From NCBI GenBank assembly GCA_964458645.1, contig CAYWJU010000002.1, positions 62,001-126,000 on the forward strand: DNA of 64,000 bases, read 5' to 3'. The translations under genes and the position numbers were made by a program. Source of the DNA: DAORHV01 sp964458645 (GTDB lineage: Bacteria > Patescibacteriota > Gracilibacteria > Peribacterales > Peribacteraceae). Every line of letters starts with the position of its first letter. Position 1 is the stretch's first letter. Positions 9,701 to 16,679 of the stretch are shown in pieces. The notes beneath the pieces were generated by a model. That model made no database searches and was not told the origin of the DNA. It saw only the letters and a list, made by a program, of their open reading frames with translations.

Positions 9701-11018
9701 TTGTGCAATCGCTTTCTTCGGTTGGAGCTCCGATTTGACTGAATGTGCCGGATCCGTTGTTCACCCAAACCTCATTTCCAGCATTGATGCTAGTAATATC
9801 TCCTCCTCCCAGCAGAACGTCTACGTCGCCGTCGTTATCAAGATCTGCCAGGCCTACTGAGCGAGCTTCGGCAACAGTGCCGAAGGTCTGACCAAATGCA
9901 AAAGCATTTCCTGTGCCGTCATTAAGATAGGTCGACACCTGTCCGCCGATGTGCAGGGAGGCGATGATATCGATATCTCCATCACCATCCAGGTCTGCCG
10001 TATTCAGTGAATGATTGTATGCACCAGCCAACGCAGTCAATTGTGAAAAAGCCCCTGTGCCGCTATTGAGGTGTACCAAAACGCTGCTGTTAGAATTCAG
10101 CGTGGCGACGTCCGTGAATCCGTCACTGTTGAAGTCCGCTGCAGTAATGAGTGAGCAGGCCGGTAATTGCGATGCCACCTGCATGAATGCTCCGGCGCCG
10201 TCATTGCGGAACGCCGATAGGCCATATCCGCTGACCGGACAGCCAATCACATCCAAGTCGCCGTCGTTGTCCATATCGGCGAGTGCAATATTCATAAATG
10301 TAACTACGCCACCAGTATAAAAATCGGACGCCGTGAAGTTTCCAGAGCCGTCGTTCAGGTACTTCGTCAAAGTGTTGACTGTAAACGGTGTTCGCAGGCC
10401 AATCAGGTCTATATCTCCGTCTCCGTCAATATCTCCAGCTCGCATTGCCTTCGCAGTATGTGAAAGTCCGAAGTCTGGACCTGGCGTGAAGACGGCGGAA
10501 CCATTGTTGGAGTACAGATTGTTTTTTTGAATATCGGTGCTGTCGCTGTTTGCGGCCACGTAGTCCAAATCGCCATCGCCATCGACATCGAAGACGGGTA
10601 GAGCGATAGTTTTTTTGGATTCAGCTGTAAAGCTCAGTAGTGAAAAACTCACGGGAAACGCGGCGTAGACAATCGCTGCGAACTGCGCAGTCAGAATGCA
10701 TACGGCCAAACCGAATACGGCGACTTGTAGACTTTCGTTCCAATGTGGCAGGCGCAAACGGTGCAATTCGACATGGGACAGCGATACAGAATGCACTCGC
10801 CATTGATTCGCAACTGTGTGCCATAGCTCGAAGAAGCACACCAGCGAAAGGAGGAGGCCGAGCGATACCAATGCGACTGCCAGTGCGCCAGACGTGTCTG
10901 CAACCGGACTGTCTGTGCCGTAGTTCATTGCAAACCGTTGAGCCAGCAGCCATAGGGCTAGCCCTGTACTAAGCAGGTGTATGCAGCCGAGAATTGCGGT
11001 CGACCGTGAAACGCGCAT
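6747..11018 (-). CDS. Giant FG-GAP beta-propeller surface protein B
   Basis: 1423 aa from ATG 11018; the in-frame extension to 11045 would place its start upstream of the promoter. Three hydrophobic segments (about 9-26, 45-66, 97-120) precede seven FG-GAP/VCBS motifs (DVDGDGDLDYV, DIDGDGDIDLI, DMDNDGDLDVI and four more, about 145-500), matching a seven-bladed propeller. Next come a jelly-roll-like domain, a fibronectin III-like domain (about 675-768), a Gly-rich linker, an SdrD-B/CnaB-like domain (GQLFVDVNGNGKKEKGE, about 815-912) and SLH-like repeats (VTKREAMAMVAAV). Calcium-dependent adhesion or host-cell contact is an inference. The C-terminal half is shared, apparently base for base, with protein A, while the propellers differ. 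Confidence 0.88.
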   Translation of the reverse strand: MRVSRSTAILGCIHLLSTGLALWLLAQRFAMNYGTDSPVADTSGALAVALVSLGLLLSLVCFFELWHTVANQWRVHSVSLSHVELHRLRLPHWNESLQVAVFGLAVCILTAQFAAIVYAAFPVSFSLLSFTAESKKTIALPVFDVDGDGDLDYVAANSDSTDIQKNNLYSNNGSAVFTPGPDFGLSHTAKAMRAGDIDGDGDIDLIGLRTPFTVNTLTKYLNDGSGNFTASDFYTGGVVTFMNIALADMDNDGDLDVIGCPVSGYGLSAFRNDGAGAFMQVASQLPACSLITAADFNSDGFTDVATLNSNSSVLVHLNSGTGAFSQLTALAGAYNHSLNTADLDGDGDIDIIASLHIGGQVSTYLNDGTGNAFAFGQTFGTVAEARSVGLADLDNDGDVDVLLGGGDITSINAGNEVWVNNGSGTFSQIGAPTEESDCTIAVALADIDADSDLDYIAGNDDTNCGGSGGPNRHYVNSIAFSTPNDSPTAPTTLLSTISASRSTGSTPRMPLMATDIAGVGTMPWLHPENIFTLNSVSASGGLMDMTNHTTHWLQATDFGFNIASGSTIVGIVASWNKNYGGCGMWDNGVRIVKRGVIGSTDKSLGSLWPSGTFIDYGGSTDLWGETWTTSDINATNFGAALSATQFPCGVGNSTPSIDNVKITVYYYNEVDVLMLWGSGSDAITPTRQLQYQVRVGTVSNGHDVISGKVASPNYADRMMPNGQSRQRLVNRLACGATYYWGVKTVDTGLRLSSESAEQTLTIGSDCLVGGGGGGTTGGSTGGGGTTSGGEGGGGGGYWLSGQESGGGEAGVPSGTLAGQLFVDVNGNGKKEKGERTAFGGVRVEATGTDVEGAAVTQAVVADVNGAFEMSLPAGTYVVQAVDSSGVLQGYVATAEGQSVEVVAGETVTVGLGWKSQKLLGYKPCLSIGTVETDGKSVAQALLWSLQNLYGQQLVKDGALAEPLVSRKEFIELLAGTQCLSLSKSGDALREGLRSAAKEQGWTSGVLADVPVPETAGGTSWMSNAYALLAQGVPVGRNAGGVLVADGDAPVTKREAMAMVAAVLKLKTDGTAALPPDATEDDGTSGVFAALKQAGVLPRGFEVALGGGVTPSEAADLLVKAAFAGGKLTLSALPDEVRWDQSMEQEYLAAAGVIDRRPCMVQDIGRATSVRSDILPNAEGNLFQRLQLLLSVGTGDAEGRTRWLMTGRPSEYGVQAGTIGVGANKPVTWIGLVDAGMKMTCHPLESYSDAVQRLGGGGVDVSGGGTANRIFSPDRVFGTADGTTYVQRLLHSFQRPIREFDLTPLSFAQDLTLEEQKDFSAPVSVTNASRLLASYVLYTRVRTGAMTRLEAEGVFAELKTSILQELTGVQDAEVWRMGNVGDGKALTWGQLITVLSDVLGPELQVPPMPETPVGELWWGVIGRP
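6899..8993. repeat. Long direct repeat, copy 2 of 2
   Basis: Apparently identical to 1-2095 and in the same orientation. Sequence upstream of the junction (8994 onward) diverges sharply from copy 1 although the encoded middle domains stay recognisably homologous. Copies are separated by the TraC-like gene, so recombination between them could remove or duplicate that gene. Confidence 0.95.
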
Positions 11019-11027
11019 AATCCTCTT

Positions 11028-11033
11028 ATTGTA
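11028..11033 (-). promoter_or_regulatory. -10 box of FG-GAP gene B
   Basis: TGC-TACAAT on the minus strand; predicted +1 at 11021, 3 nt before ATG 11018. This selects the shorter start. Confidence 0.5.
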
Positions 11034-11082
11034 GCAGAAAAACACCCTTTTTGAAAGAGCGTCATGGCTCCGTCTCTGGCGA

Positions 11083-11460
11083 TTACGCGGCCTTACTCTT
11101 CACCAGGCGCTCCACCATTTCCATAAGCGATTTGATCGTCATGTCTTTCTTCACAAAGTAATCATCTACCTTCAGTGCTGCACCGCGGTCACGGTTTGCT
11201 TGGTCGGCGAAATTGGTCAGGATGATAATCGGAAACGTGCGCATGTCGGGCGCAAGCTTCTCCAGCACGCCGAAACCATCGAGCACCGGCATGTTGATGT
11301 CCAGCAGCATCAGATCAGGCTTTTTGGCTTGAATAAGAGCCAAAGCCTCTTGTCCGTTGGTGGCCGTACGCACCGAATAGACGTCCTTATTGAACTTGCG
11401 CATATACAAGTCCCGGAGGACCGTATCGTCTTCGGCGATGAGTACGTCGTACATGACCAT
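11083..11460 (-). CDS. Stand-alone response-regulator receiver domain
   Basis: 125 aa, a single CheY-like receiver. It shows the acidic pocket AEDD near the N-terminus, phospho-acceptor Asp in LMLLDINMP, the conserved Thr in ILTNFAD and Lys in YFVKK. No output domain is attached, so it likely relays phosphate or binds a partner protein. No histidine kinase lies in the window. The frame stays open upstream into the tsf 3' end, but a TATGAT box at 11473-11468 puts transcription start at 11461, one base before ATG 11460, which fixes the start. It lies downstream of tsf and beyond its terminator, so it is a separate unit. Confidence 0.85.
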   Translation of the reverse strand: MVMYDVLIAEDDTVLRDLYMRKFNKDVYSVRTATNGQEALALIQAKKPDLMLLDINMPVLDGFGVLEKLAPDMRTFPIIILTNFADQANRDRGAALKVDDYFVKKDMTIKSLMEMVERLVKSKAA

Positions 11461-11467
11461 TAGGCAC

Positions 11468-11496
11468 ATCATACACGAAAACGCCCCAAAAGTGAA
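11468..11496 (-). promoter_or_regulatory. Promoter of response regulator
   Basis: TTCACT (11496-11491), 17-bp spacer, TATGAT (11473-11468); predicted +1 is 11461, one nucleotide before the ATG. Confidence 0.5.
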
Positions 11497-11540
11497 GAAG
11501 TGTTTGTAGGGGGCAACAGTGGAGAGGGGTTTTTCACGAC

Positions 11541-11578
11541 AAAAAAGGTTCGGAGTTGCATGGAGCATTCCGAACCTT
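11541..11578 (-). terminator. Rho-independent terminator after tsf
   Basis: Perfect 10-bp stem (11545-11554 with 11569-11578, AAGGTTCGGA and its complement) with a 14-nt loop. Read on the minus strand it is followed by a run of six T, and it lies 31 bp past the tsf stop codon. Confidence 0.8.
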
Positions 11579-11609
11579 CTGAGTCTTAAAAACCTTTTTA
11601 GCCTTTTCT

Positions 11610-12380
11610 TTAGACCGCGACGCGTACGTAGGCAGTCACATTGGCGGCACCGAGCATTTTGCCGACGGTCATGGTCTGGTCCTTCACGAACGTCTGAGTG
11701 ATGAGTGCGTTTTCCTCGCGGAATTTCTTTTCCTTGCCGATCATGATTTTTTCCATGATTTCGGCCGGCTTCTTCTCTTTCGCCAGCTGATCCTTCCAAA
11801 TGTCGCGCTCCTTGGCGACGGATTCGGACGACACTTCCTCGGGCTTCACGTACGTCGGATTCATGGCGGCGGCATGCATGGCCACGTCGGTTGCCTGTGC
11901 AGACGTTCCGCCATCCAGACCGACGACCACGCCGATCTTGCGATTGCTGTGAACGTAGCTGCCGATCACACCGGCTTCCACGACCTTGGTCTCGCCAACG
12001 GACACGTTCTCGCCGAGCTCCAGCACGGCGGCCGGAACTTTGTCCTTGGCGTAGGTGTCTAGGCCAGATTGTCCTTTGTCATGCAGCGTCTGGGCCAGCG
12101 TCTGACCGAGCGTGGTGAACGGTTCGGAGCGTGCAACGAAGTCGGTTTCGCATTTTACGAACACGAGTGCAGCTTTCTTTGCCGAAGTGGCAATGAAGAT
12201 GCCGCCTTCGTGCTGCTCGCGATCAGCCTTCTTCACGGCCTGGGCCTGGCCCTTCTTACGCAAGATTTCAATCGCCTTGTCGGTGTCGCCGTTGGCTTCG
12301 TCGAGGGCGTTCTTGGCAGCCAGGATTCCGGCGCCGGTGCGGGCGCGCAGTTCAGCGACTTGTGCGGGTGATACAGCCAT
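11610..12380 (-). CDS. tsf: Translation elongation factor Ts
   Basis: 256 aa. EF-Ts exchanges GDP for GTP on EF-Tu. The N-terminal UBA-like domain carries the signature LRARTGAGILAAKNAL, and the core contains the conserved VKCETDFVAR segment. Length is typical of the shorter bacterial forms. It lies 41 bp downstream of rpsB on the same strand, the classical rpsB-tsf pair, and is closed by a strong terminator. The start has no Shine-Dalgarno sequence (context CACCAAAAACT-ATG). Confidence 0.97.
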   Translation of the reverse strand: MAVSPAQVAELRARTGAGILAAKNALDEANGDTDKAIEILRKKGQAQAVKKADREQHEGGIFIATSAKKAALVFVKCETDFVARSEPFTTLGQTLAQTLHDKGQSGLDTYAKDKVPAAVLELGENVSVGETKVVEAGVIGSYVHSNRKIGVVVGLDGGTSAQATDVAMHAAAMNPTYVKPEEVSSESVAKERDIWKDQLAKEKKPAEIMEKIMIGKEKKFREENALITQTFVKDQTMTVGKMLGAANVTAYVRVAV

Positions 12381-12421
12381 AGTTTTTGGTGGAAGGTAGG
12401 TGAGTGGAGTACGGTAGGGGA

Positions 12422-13129
12422 TTACTCAGCGTCTTTGTCGTCTTTGGCCGAAGCGCGGTCGGAGGCCAGTTCGTCCTGCACGGTCTTCAAGATGAGCGTA
12501 ATGGACTTCACTGCGTCGTCGTTCGACGGAATGAACACCTTGAAGGCGTCCGGGTCGGCGTTGCTGTCGCAAATGCCGTACAGTGGCAGGCCGATCTTCT
12601 TTGCTTCCAGAACAGCGACGCGGTCGCGGACGGCGTCGACAACGAACATGGCGTCGGGCAGACCCGTCATGCCGGCCACACCGGACAGTGCAGAATCCAA
12701 CTTAGCCAGTTCCTTGCGGAGCTGCGTCTGTTCCTTCTTGGTGTACTTCTCCACTTCGCCGGTCTTGAACGAGTTCTGAAGATCCAGGTAGTAGCGGATG
12801 CGGTGCTTCAGGGTTGCCCAGTTGGTGAGCAGTCCCGGGACCCACTTCTTGGTAACGACCGGCTGGCCGGTAGCGCGGCTGAGCTGTTCGATCGGCTGGA
12901 GAGATTGGAGCTTGGTGGAAACGAACAAGATCGTCTTGCCGCTCTTCTGAAGGGCTTTGAGTTCCTCGCACGTCTTCACCAAGGCCTTGCGCGTTTTGGC
13001 GAGGTCGAAGATGTGAATGCCACGGCGGACGCCGAACAAGTACTGCTTCATCTTGGGGTTCCACTTTTCTTTGCGGTGGCCGAAGTGGCAAGCGGCCTGG
13101 ACCAAATCTTTTTCCGACGGAATCGGCAT
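12422..13129 (-). CDS. rpsB: 30S ribosomal protein S2
   Basis: 235 aa. The N-terminus AACHFGHRKEKWNPKMKQY and the later TKKWVPGLLTNW match S2, which binds near the platform of the small subunit. I take ATG 13129 (MPIPSEKDL) because it aligns with S2 N-termini; an in-frame ATG at 13150 would add seven residues. A charged tail (KDDKDAE) ends the protein. It heads the rpsB-tsf operon and has an unusually long leader of about 180 nt, whereas most other genes here have almost none, suggesting leader-mediated control. Confidence 0.96.
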   Translation of the reverse strand: MPIPSEKDLVQAACHFGHRKEKWNPKMKQYLFGVRRGIHIFDLAKTRKALVKTCEELKALQKSGKTILFVSTKLQSLQPIEQLSRATGQPVVTKKWVPGLLTNWATLKHRIRYYLDLQNSFKTGEVEKYTKKEQTQLRKELAKLDSALSGVAGMTGLPDAMFVVDAVRDRVAVLEAKKIGLPLYGICDSNADPDAFKVFIPSNDDAVKSITLILKTVQDELASDRASAKDDKDAE

Positions 13130-13340
13130 TGTAGAAGGGGGAATGAGCATGGCATACGCGCAGCCGCTTGCTCTGGTGATGGGTGGTCCTTGGGTTCAAA
13201 CTCCCGACATCTTCTCGCCGAGCGCGGAGGATCCTCCTTTCGGAGTCAGGACCGCAGCGATCAATCGGGAGCGAGCCGCCCCTCGTTCTTCAACGGGGCG
13301 CGGTAGGTGCTTTATACAGGTTCTGATCCCCTTTGTGCAA
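13130..13340 (-). promoter_or_regulatory. rpsB promoter and long structured leader
   Basis: TTGCAC (13340-13335), 18-bp spacer, TATAAA (13316-13311), giving a leader of about 175 nt. The first part can form a hairpin from CGCCCC and GGGGCG arms around 13275-13300. S2 autoregulates through its own leader in several bacteria; whether this leader does so is inference. No open frame of note lies inside it. Confidence 0.5.
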
Positions 13341-13354
13341 GCTTTGGTAGCCCC

Positions 13355-13567
13355 TTACTTGTCGTTTCCATTTCCAGAGAAATAGGCCATGACCGCGCGA
13401 AACTTATCACGGAGGTAGATGCCGAGGTCACTAAGATGCTCGTCTACTTCGGGTGCCGCATTGCGCTTTTCGCGTTGTTCAGGCTGTTCCCAGGGGCGAG
13501 TCGTCATCGTGTGCTTGGTAAGTGCCTCGCGTTCGACGCGCACTTGGCGATTACGGAAAATCGGCAT
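13355..13567 (-). CDS. Small charged protein, unknown function
   Basis: 70 aa (MPIFRNRQVRVERE... ending FRAVMAYFSGNGNDK), rich in charged residues, with no signal peptide or family I recognise. It lies upstream of the rpsB promoter on the same strand. A weak TACCTT box at 13586-13581 would start a 7-nt leader. It could be a spurious frame, but the box and an alpha-helical C-terminal half support expression. Confidence 0.45.
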   Translation of the reverse strand: MPIFRNRQVRVEREALTKHTMTTRPWEQPEQREKRNAAPEVDEHLSDLGIYLRDKFRAVMAYFSGNGNDK

Positions 13568-13599
13568 ACGCAATGTGGGGAAGGTATGAGGTTGACTGT

Positions 13600-13672
13600 A
13601 AGGAGTCTTTGGAAGTGGTCAAGAAAATGATGTAGGACGAAGACGAAAAAGACTCCAGGACTCCAGGGCTTC
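13600..13672. repeat. Degenerate 9-bp-unit element, two short arms
   Basis: Left arm 13600-13623 (AAGGAGTCT, TTGGAAGTG) and right arm 13651-13672 (GACTCCAG, GACTCCAGG, GCTTC) are partly complementary. It lies between the small ORF and the glyS terminator and is one of the weaker members of the family described under findings. Confidence 0.4.
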
Positions 13673-13699
13673 AAAAAAATAGGAGAATCTCCGGAGTCA

Positions 13700-13725
13700 A
13701 AAAACGACCCATCAGGGTCGTTTTT
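13700..13725. terminator. Bidirectional intrinsic terminator after glyS
   Basis: An 11-bp stem (AAAAACGACCC at 13700-13710 with GGGTCGTTTTT at 13715-13725) closes a 4-nt loop, with T runs on either strand. It lies 17 bp past the glyS stop. Confidence 0.8.
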
Positions 13726-13742
13726 AAGGAGTTGCCAGAGTC

Positions 13743-15140
13743 TTAGTTTTTGAGTTTTCCGATCAGCTCATCGATCGTCACACGCTCTTGTTTCAACGTG
13801 TCACGGTCGCGAATCGTCACGGTGTCCTTGGCGCCTTGTTCGGTGTCTTCGCCCAGCGTTCCGAAGTCGACGGTAATGCACTTGGGCGTGCCGGTTTCGT
13901 CTTGGCGGCGGTAGCGCTTGCCGATGCTTCCGGTGAGATCGAAATCAATCGTCAGGTCGGTTTCTTGAACAAGTTTTGTGTACACATCTTGAGCCTTGGC
14001 AACGAGGTGTTCCTTCTTGCTAAGCGGCAGAATAGCTACGTCCACTGGGGCCATTTTCGGAGCGAATTTTAGCACCGTGCGCACGTCGTCTTCGGCTACT
14101 TTTTCCTCGTTGTACGCTTCCAGCAAGAGTGCCAACACGGCGCGCGTCAGACCGAACGTCGGCTCGACTACATACGGCAAAAACTTTTTCTTTGGGTCGT
14201 CCGGATCGGTGTACTTCAGGTCCTGCCCCGAGAACTTCTCGTGCTGTGTGAGGTCGAAATCCGAGCGGTTGGCCAAACCGAATAATTCCCCCCAACCCCA
14301 CGGGTACATGTACTCGATGTCCAGTGTGCGGCTGGAGTAGTGCGACAACTCTTCCTTGGTGTGCTCGCGGATGCGCAGACGCTCGGCGGAAAGCCCGATG
14401 TCCAAGCACCACTGCCACATTGCATCTTTCCACTTTTCGAAGTGGACGCCTTCCGTTCCCGGTTCGATGAAGTACTCGATTTCCATCTGCTGGAATTCAC
14501 GGGTGCGGAATGTGAAGTTGCCGGGAGTGATCTCGTTGCGGAATACCGTGCCGACCTGCGCGATTCCAAACGGCAGGCGCTTGCGCATGGTTTGCGACAC
14601 GCTCTTAAAGTCCACGAACATGCCTTGGGCCGTTTCCGGACGCAGGTAAATGTCGCTGCCTTCGCCTTCCACTACGCCTTGTTCGGTCTTGAACATGAGG
14701 CTGAACTTCTTGGCCACGGTCCAATCCACGCTTTTGCAGTTCGGGCAGGCGATCTTCTCGGCCATGAGCATCGGCTGCACCTGGTCGAGCTTCAGAATGG
14801 CTGCGGCCTCCACACCCATTTTTTCTTCAATGAGTTTGTCGCCGCGGAAGCGCTGCTTGCATTTCTTGCAGTCCACCAGCGGGTCGCCGAAGTTGCTGAC
14901 GTGGCCGCTGGCTTCCCAGACTTTGGGGTTCATAAGAATGCCGCTCTCCAAACCCACCATGTCTTGGCGGCTGCGGACGAAGCGGTTCCACCACAATTTC
15001 TGCACGCGGCTTTTCAGTTCCAATCCCAGCGGGCCGTAGTCCCAGGTGTTCGCCAGTCCGCCGTAAATCTCGGAGCCCGGAAACACGAATCCGCGGCGTT
15101 TGCAGAGCGAGACGATTTGGTCGAGGGTGGTGGCGGGCAC
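13743..15140 (-). CDS. glyQS: Glycyl-tRNA synthetase, single-chain alpha2 type
   Basis: 465 aa. This class II enzyme charges tRNA-Gly. The N-terminus LDQIVSLCKRRGFVFPGSEI is typical, a CxxC pair (CKKC) and a second (CPNC) form a zinc-binding insertion, RPETAQGMF and FRNEITP are class II motif regions, and VEPTFGLTRAV belongs to motif 3. An upstream ATG at 15170 overlaps the -10 box TATGCT (15171-15166), so GTG 15140, which gives the standard N-terminus, is the more likely start. It is transcribed divergently from the unknown gene at 15286. Confidence 0.95.
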   Translation of the reverse strand: MPATTLDQIVSLCKRRGFVFPGSEIYGGLANTWDYGPLGLELKSRVQKLWWNRFVRSRQDMVGLESGILMNPKVWEASGHVSNFGDPLVDCKKCKQRFRGDKLIEEKMGVEAAAILKLDQVQPMLMAEKIACPNCKSVDWTVAKKFSLMFKTEQGVVEGEGSDIYLRPETAQGMFVDFKSVSQTMRKRLPFGIAQVGTVFRNEITPGNFTFRTREFQQMEIEYFIEPGTEGVHFEKWKDAMWQWCLDIGLSAERLRIREHTKEELSHYSSRTLDIEYMYPWGWGELFGLANRSDFDLTQHEKFSGQDLKYTDPDDPKKKFLPYVVEPTFGLTRAVLALLLEAYNEEKVAEDDVRTVLKFAPKMAPVDVAILPLSKKEHLVAKAQDVYTKLVQETDLTIDFDLTGSIGKRYRRQDETGTPKCITVDFGTLGEDTEQGAKDTVTIRDRDTLKQERVTIDELIGKLKN

Positions 15141-15165
15141 GGGTGAGAGATGGGAAGCGGCCCAG

Positions 15166-15171
15166 AGCATA
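15166..15171 (-). promoter_or_regulatory. -10 box of glycyl-tRNA synthetase gene
   Basis: TGC-TATGCT; predicted +1 at 15159, about 19 nt before GTG 15140. It overlaps the in-frame ATG at 15170 and so argues against that start. Confidence 0.45.
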
Positions 15172-15192
15172 GCAGGAAACGGGCGCTTTTGC

Positions 15193-15226
15193 GGAGTCCA
15201 AGGAGTCTTGGCGTCACGGAGTCGCG
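15193..15226. repeat. 9-bp-unit element, single arm
   Basis: Units GGAGTCCAA, GGAGTCTTG, GCGTCACG, GAGTCGCG between the divergent glyS and 15286 genes. Only one arm is evident. Confidence 0.5.
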
Positions 15227-15255
15227 TCCTGCTTTATCAGAAGCCAAAAATCCGG

Positions 15256-15261
15256 TATACT
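15256..15261 (+). promoter_or_regulatory. -10 box of 15286 gene
   Basis: TATACT with predicted +1 at 15268, an 18-nt leader to ATG 15286. Confidence 0.4.
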
Positions 15262-15285
15262 GTATTCAATACCAATATCCAGTCC

Positions 15286-16584
15286 ATGCCTCCGGAGAGC
15301 CGTGAACCATTGAACGAGTCGCAGGATGCTCACCTGAGAGTGAATCTGCCCGAACGCCCGAACCCGGCGCTGCCGTTTGCCGATGCCCAAAATAAAGAGC
15401 TGGATGCCGCCCGCGCGAAGTACTGGAAGGCAGCCGAGGATTGTTCGGTATTTCCGCTTACAGACGAAGCCAAAATCGCACTGCGACTCATCGGCGAATT
15501 AGGCCCCAAGCATTTCAAGGCTATTAACGACAAGTACGACAAAATCCGCACTCTGGTTGCCAGTTGCCAGCGGCGCATTGAGACCTCGCATGCGGAACTG
15601 GAAAAAACGAGAAAAGAACTGAAGGAGCTGAACAAGCCTTTTGGACTGGTGCAAGAGTTGGTGGGCATGCGGAAGGTCATCTCAAAAGATGGAGTTGCCG
15701 AAGCGAATCTGATTCTCGATCTGGAGGATAGGATAAAGGCACTCACGGCACTTGCTGATCCGTCCGTCCCGCCCGAATACGCGATGTATCAGCTGGACCA
15801 AATGACCGCTCCCGGTGCGGGAGTGCGCTATGACTTTTCAGCTTCCGATGCTGCAAACAAGGACGTGAACAGGAAGGCCGACAAATGGGAGCAGAGCCTC
15901 GATGCGGTCGACCAGGCGGTCGGCATGGTCAGCAAGGCCGTTCCATGGGGCCCGGAGGTGTACATCGCCATGAAGTCGCTGGGTGGGACGATCGGCGGGG
16001 GTAACAGTGAAGAGATCATTCAGAAGAACATCCGGCAGTATCTGGAAATCCGCCTTGGCAAAGGCGCACGGGTAGCGTTGGCCGGAGCGGAGCACCACGA
16101 TGAAATTCTGCTGGTGCTGAAGGAATCCGACAAACTGGCCGAAGTCATGCCCGAGTTGTTGCCACTGCTCGAAGAGGCCGCACCGGTTGCCGCTGATCAG
16201 GCAGAAAACAATGCGTCGCTGCTCACCAGGAAAATCCTCAAGGGATTCATCAAGCGAAAGTTCCCCAAGCTCGCTGCCGCGAAAGGGATTACCGAAGAAC
16301 TCGTAGATGGCGCATCCGCCACCGATGCCGTTGCCGCCAATCGCAGGAACCTGCTCCGAGCTACCAAAAAGAGTGCTCCGGTCGTGAAAACAACCACCAA
16401 CGTTGTTGCGGACGAAGCTGCGGGCAAGCTTCAGACCACTGAGTATAAAATCGACCGTTTCCAGAAAGCGGTGAAGGAAAAGATGGCCGAGCACGCAATT
16501 GATCCTGCGTTGCAGGCCGAAATTGAGCAGACGTTGGCCGAAGTTCTCCGGGAGCGACTTGAGGCAGGGCAAAAGGCGAAATAG
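15286..16584 (+). CDS. Uncharacterised helical protein
   Basis: 432 aa, unrecognised. The frame is open upstream into the promoter region, but ATG 15286 follows the TATACT box and is preferred. The sequence is Ala-, Glu- and Lys-rich and mostly helical, with a coiled-coil stretch near residues 85-115 (RRIETSHAELEKTRKELKEL) and a more hydrophobic central part. There is no signal peptide or clear membrane helix, so it is probably cytoplasmic. It is followed after 95 bp by prsW, which has its own promoter, so the two are probably separate units. Confidence 0.75.
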   Translation: MPPESREPLNESQDAHLRVNLPERPNPALPFADAQNKELDAARAKYWKAAEDCSVFPLTDEAKIALRLIGELGPKHFKAINDKYDKIRTLVASCQRRIETSHAELEKTRKELKELNKPFGLVQELVGMRKVISKDGVAEANLILDLEDRIKALTALADPSVPPEYAMYQLDQMTAPGAGVRYDFSASDAANKDVNRKADKWEQSLDAVDQAVGMVSKAVPWGPEVYIAMKSLGGTIGGGNSEEIIQKNIRQYLEIRLGKGARVALAGAEHHDEILLVLKESDKLAEVMPELLPLLEEAAPVAADQAENNASLLTRKILKGFIKRKFPKLAAAKGITEELVDGASATDAVAANRRNLLRATKKSAPVVKTTTNVVADEAAGKLQTTEYKIDRFQKAVKEKMAEHAIDPALQAEIEQTLAEVLRERLEAGQKAK

Positions 16585-16653
16585 CCGACTTCCACGCTGG
16601 CAAGCCACCTACCGAGCATCGGTGTATTTCTTTATTTTAAGCCAAAAATCTGC

Positions 16654-16659
16654 TATAAT
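16654..16659 (+). promoter_or_regulatory. -10 box of prsW-like gene
   Basis: TGC-TATAAT, a consensus extended -10; predicted +1 at 16666, leader 14 nt. Confidence 0.55.
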
Positions 16660-16679
16660 CCTAAGATTTTATCAACTGA

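Noticed and set aside
13150..13240. tRNA-like T-arm (GGTTCAAACTCC) near 13190
   Set aside because: No matching acceptor stem, D arm or anticodon arm could be drawn around it.
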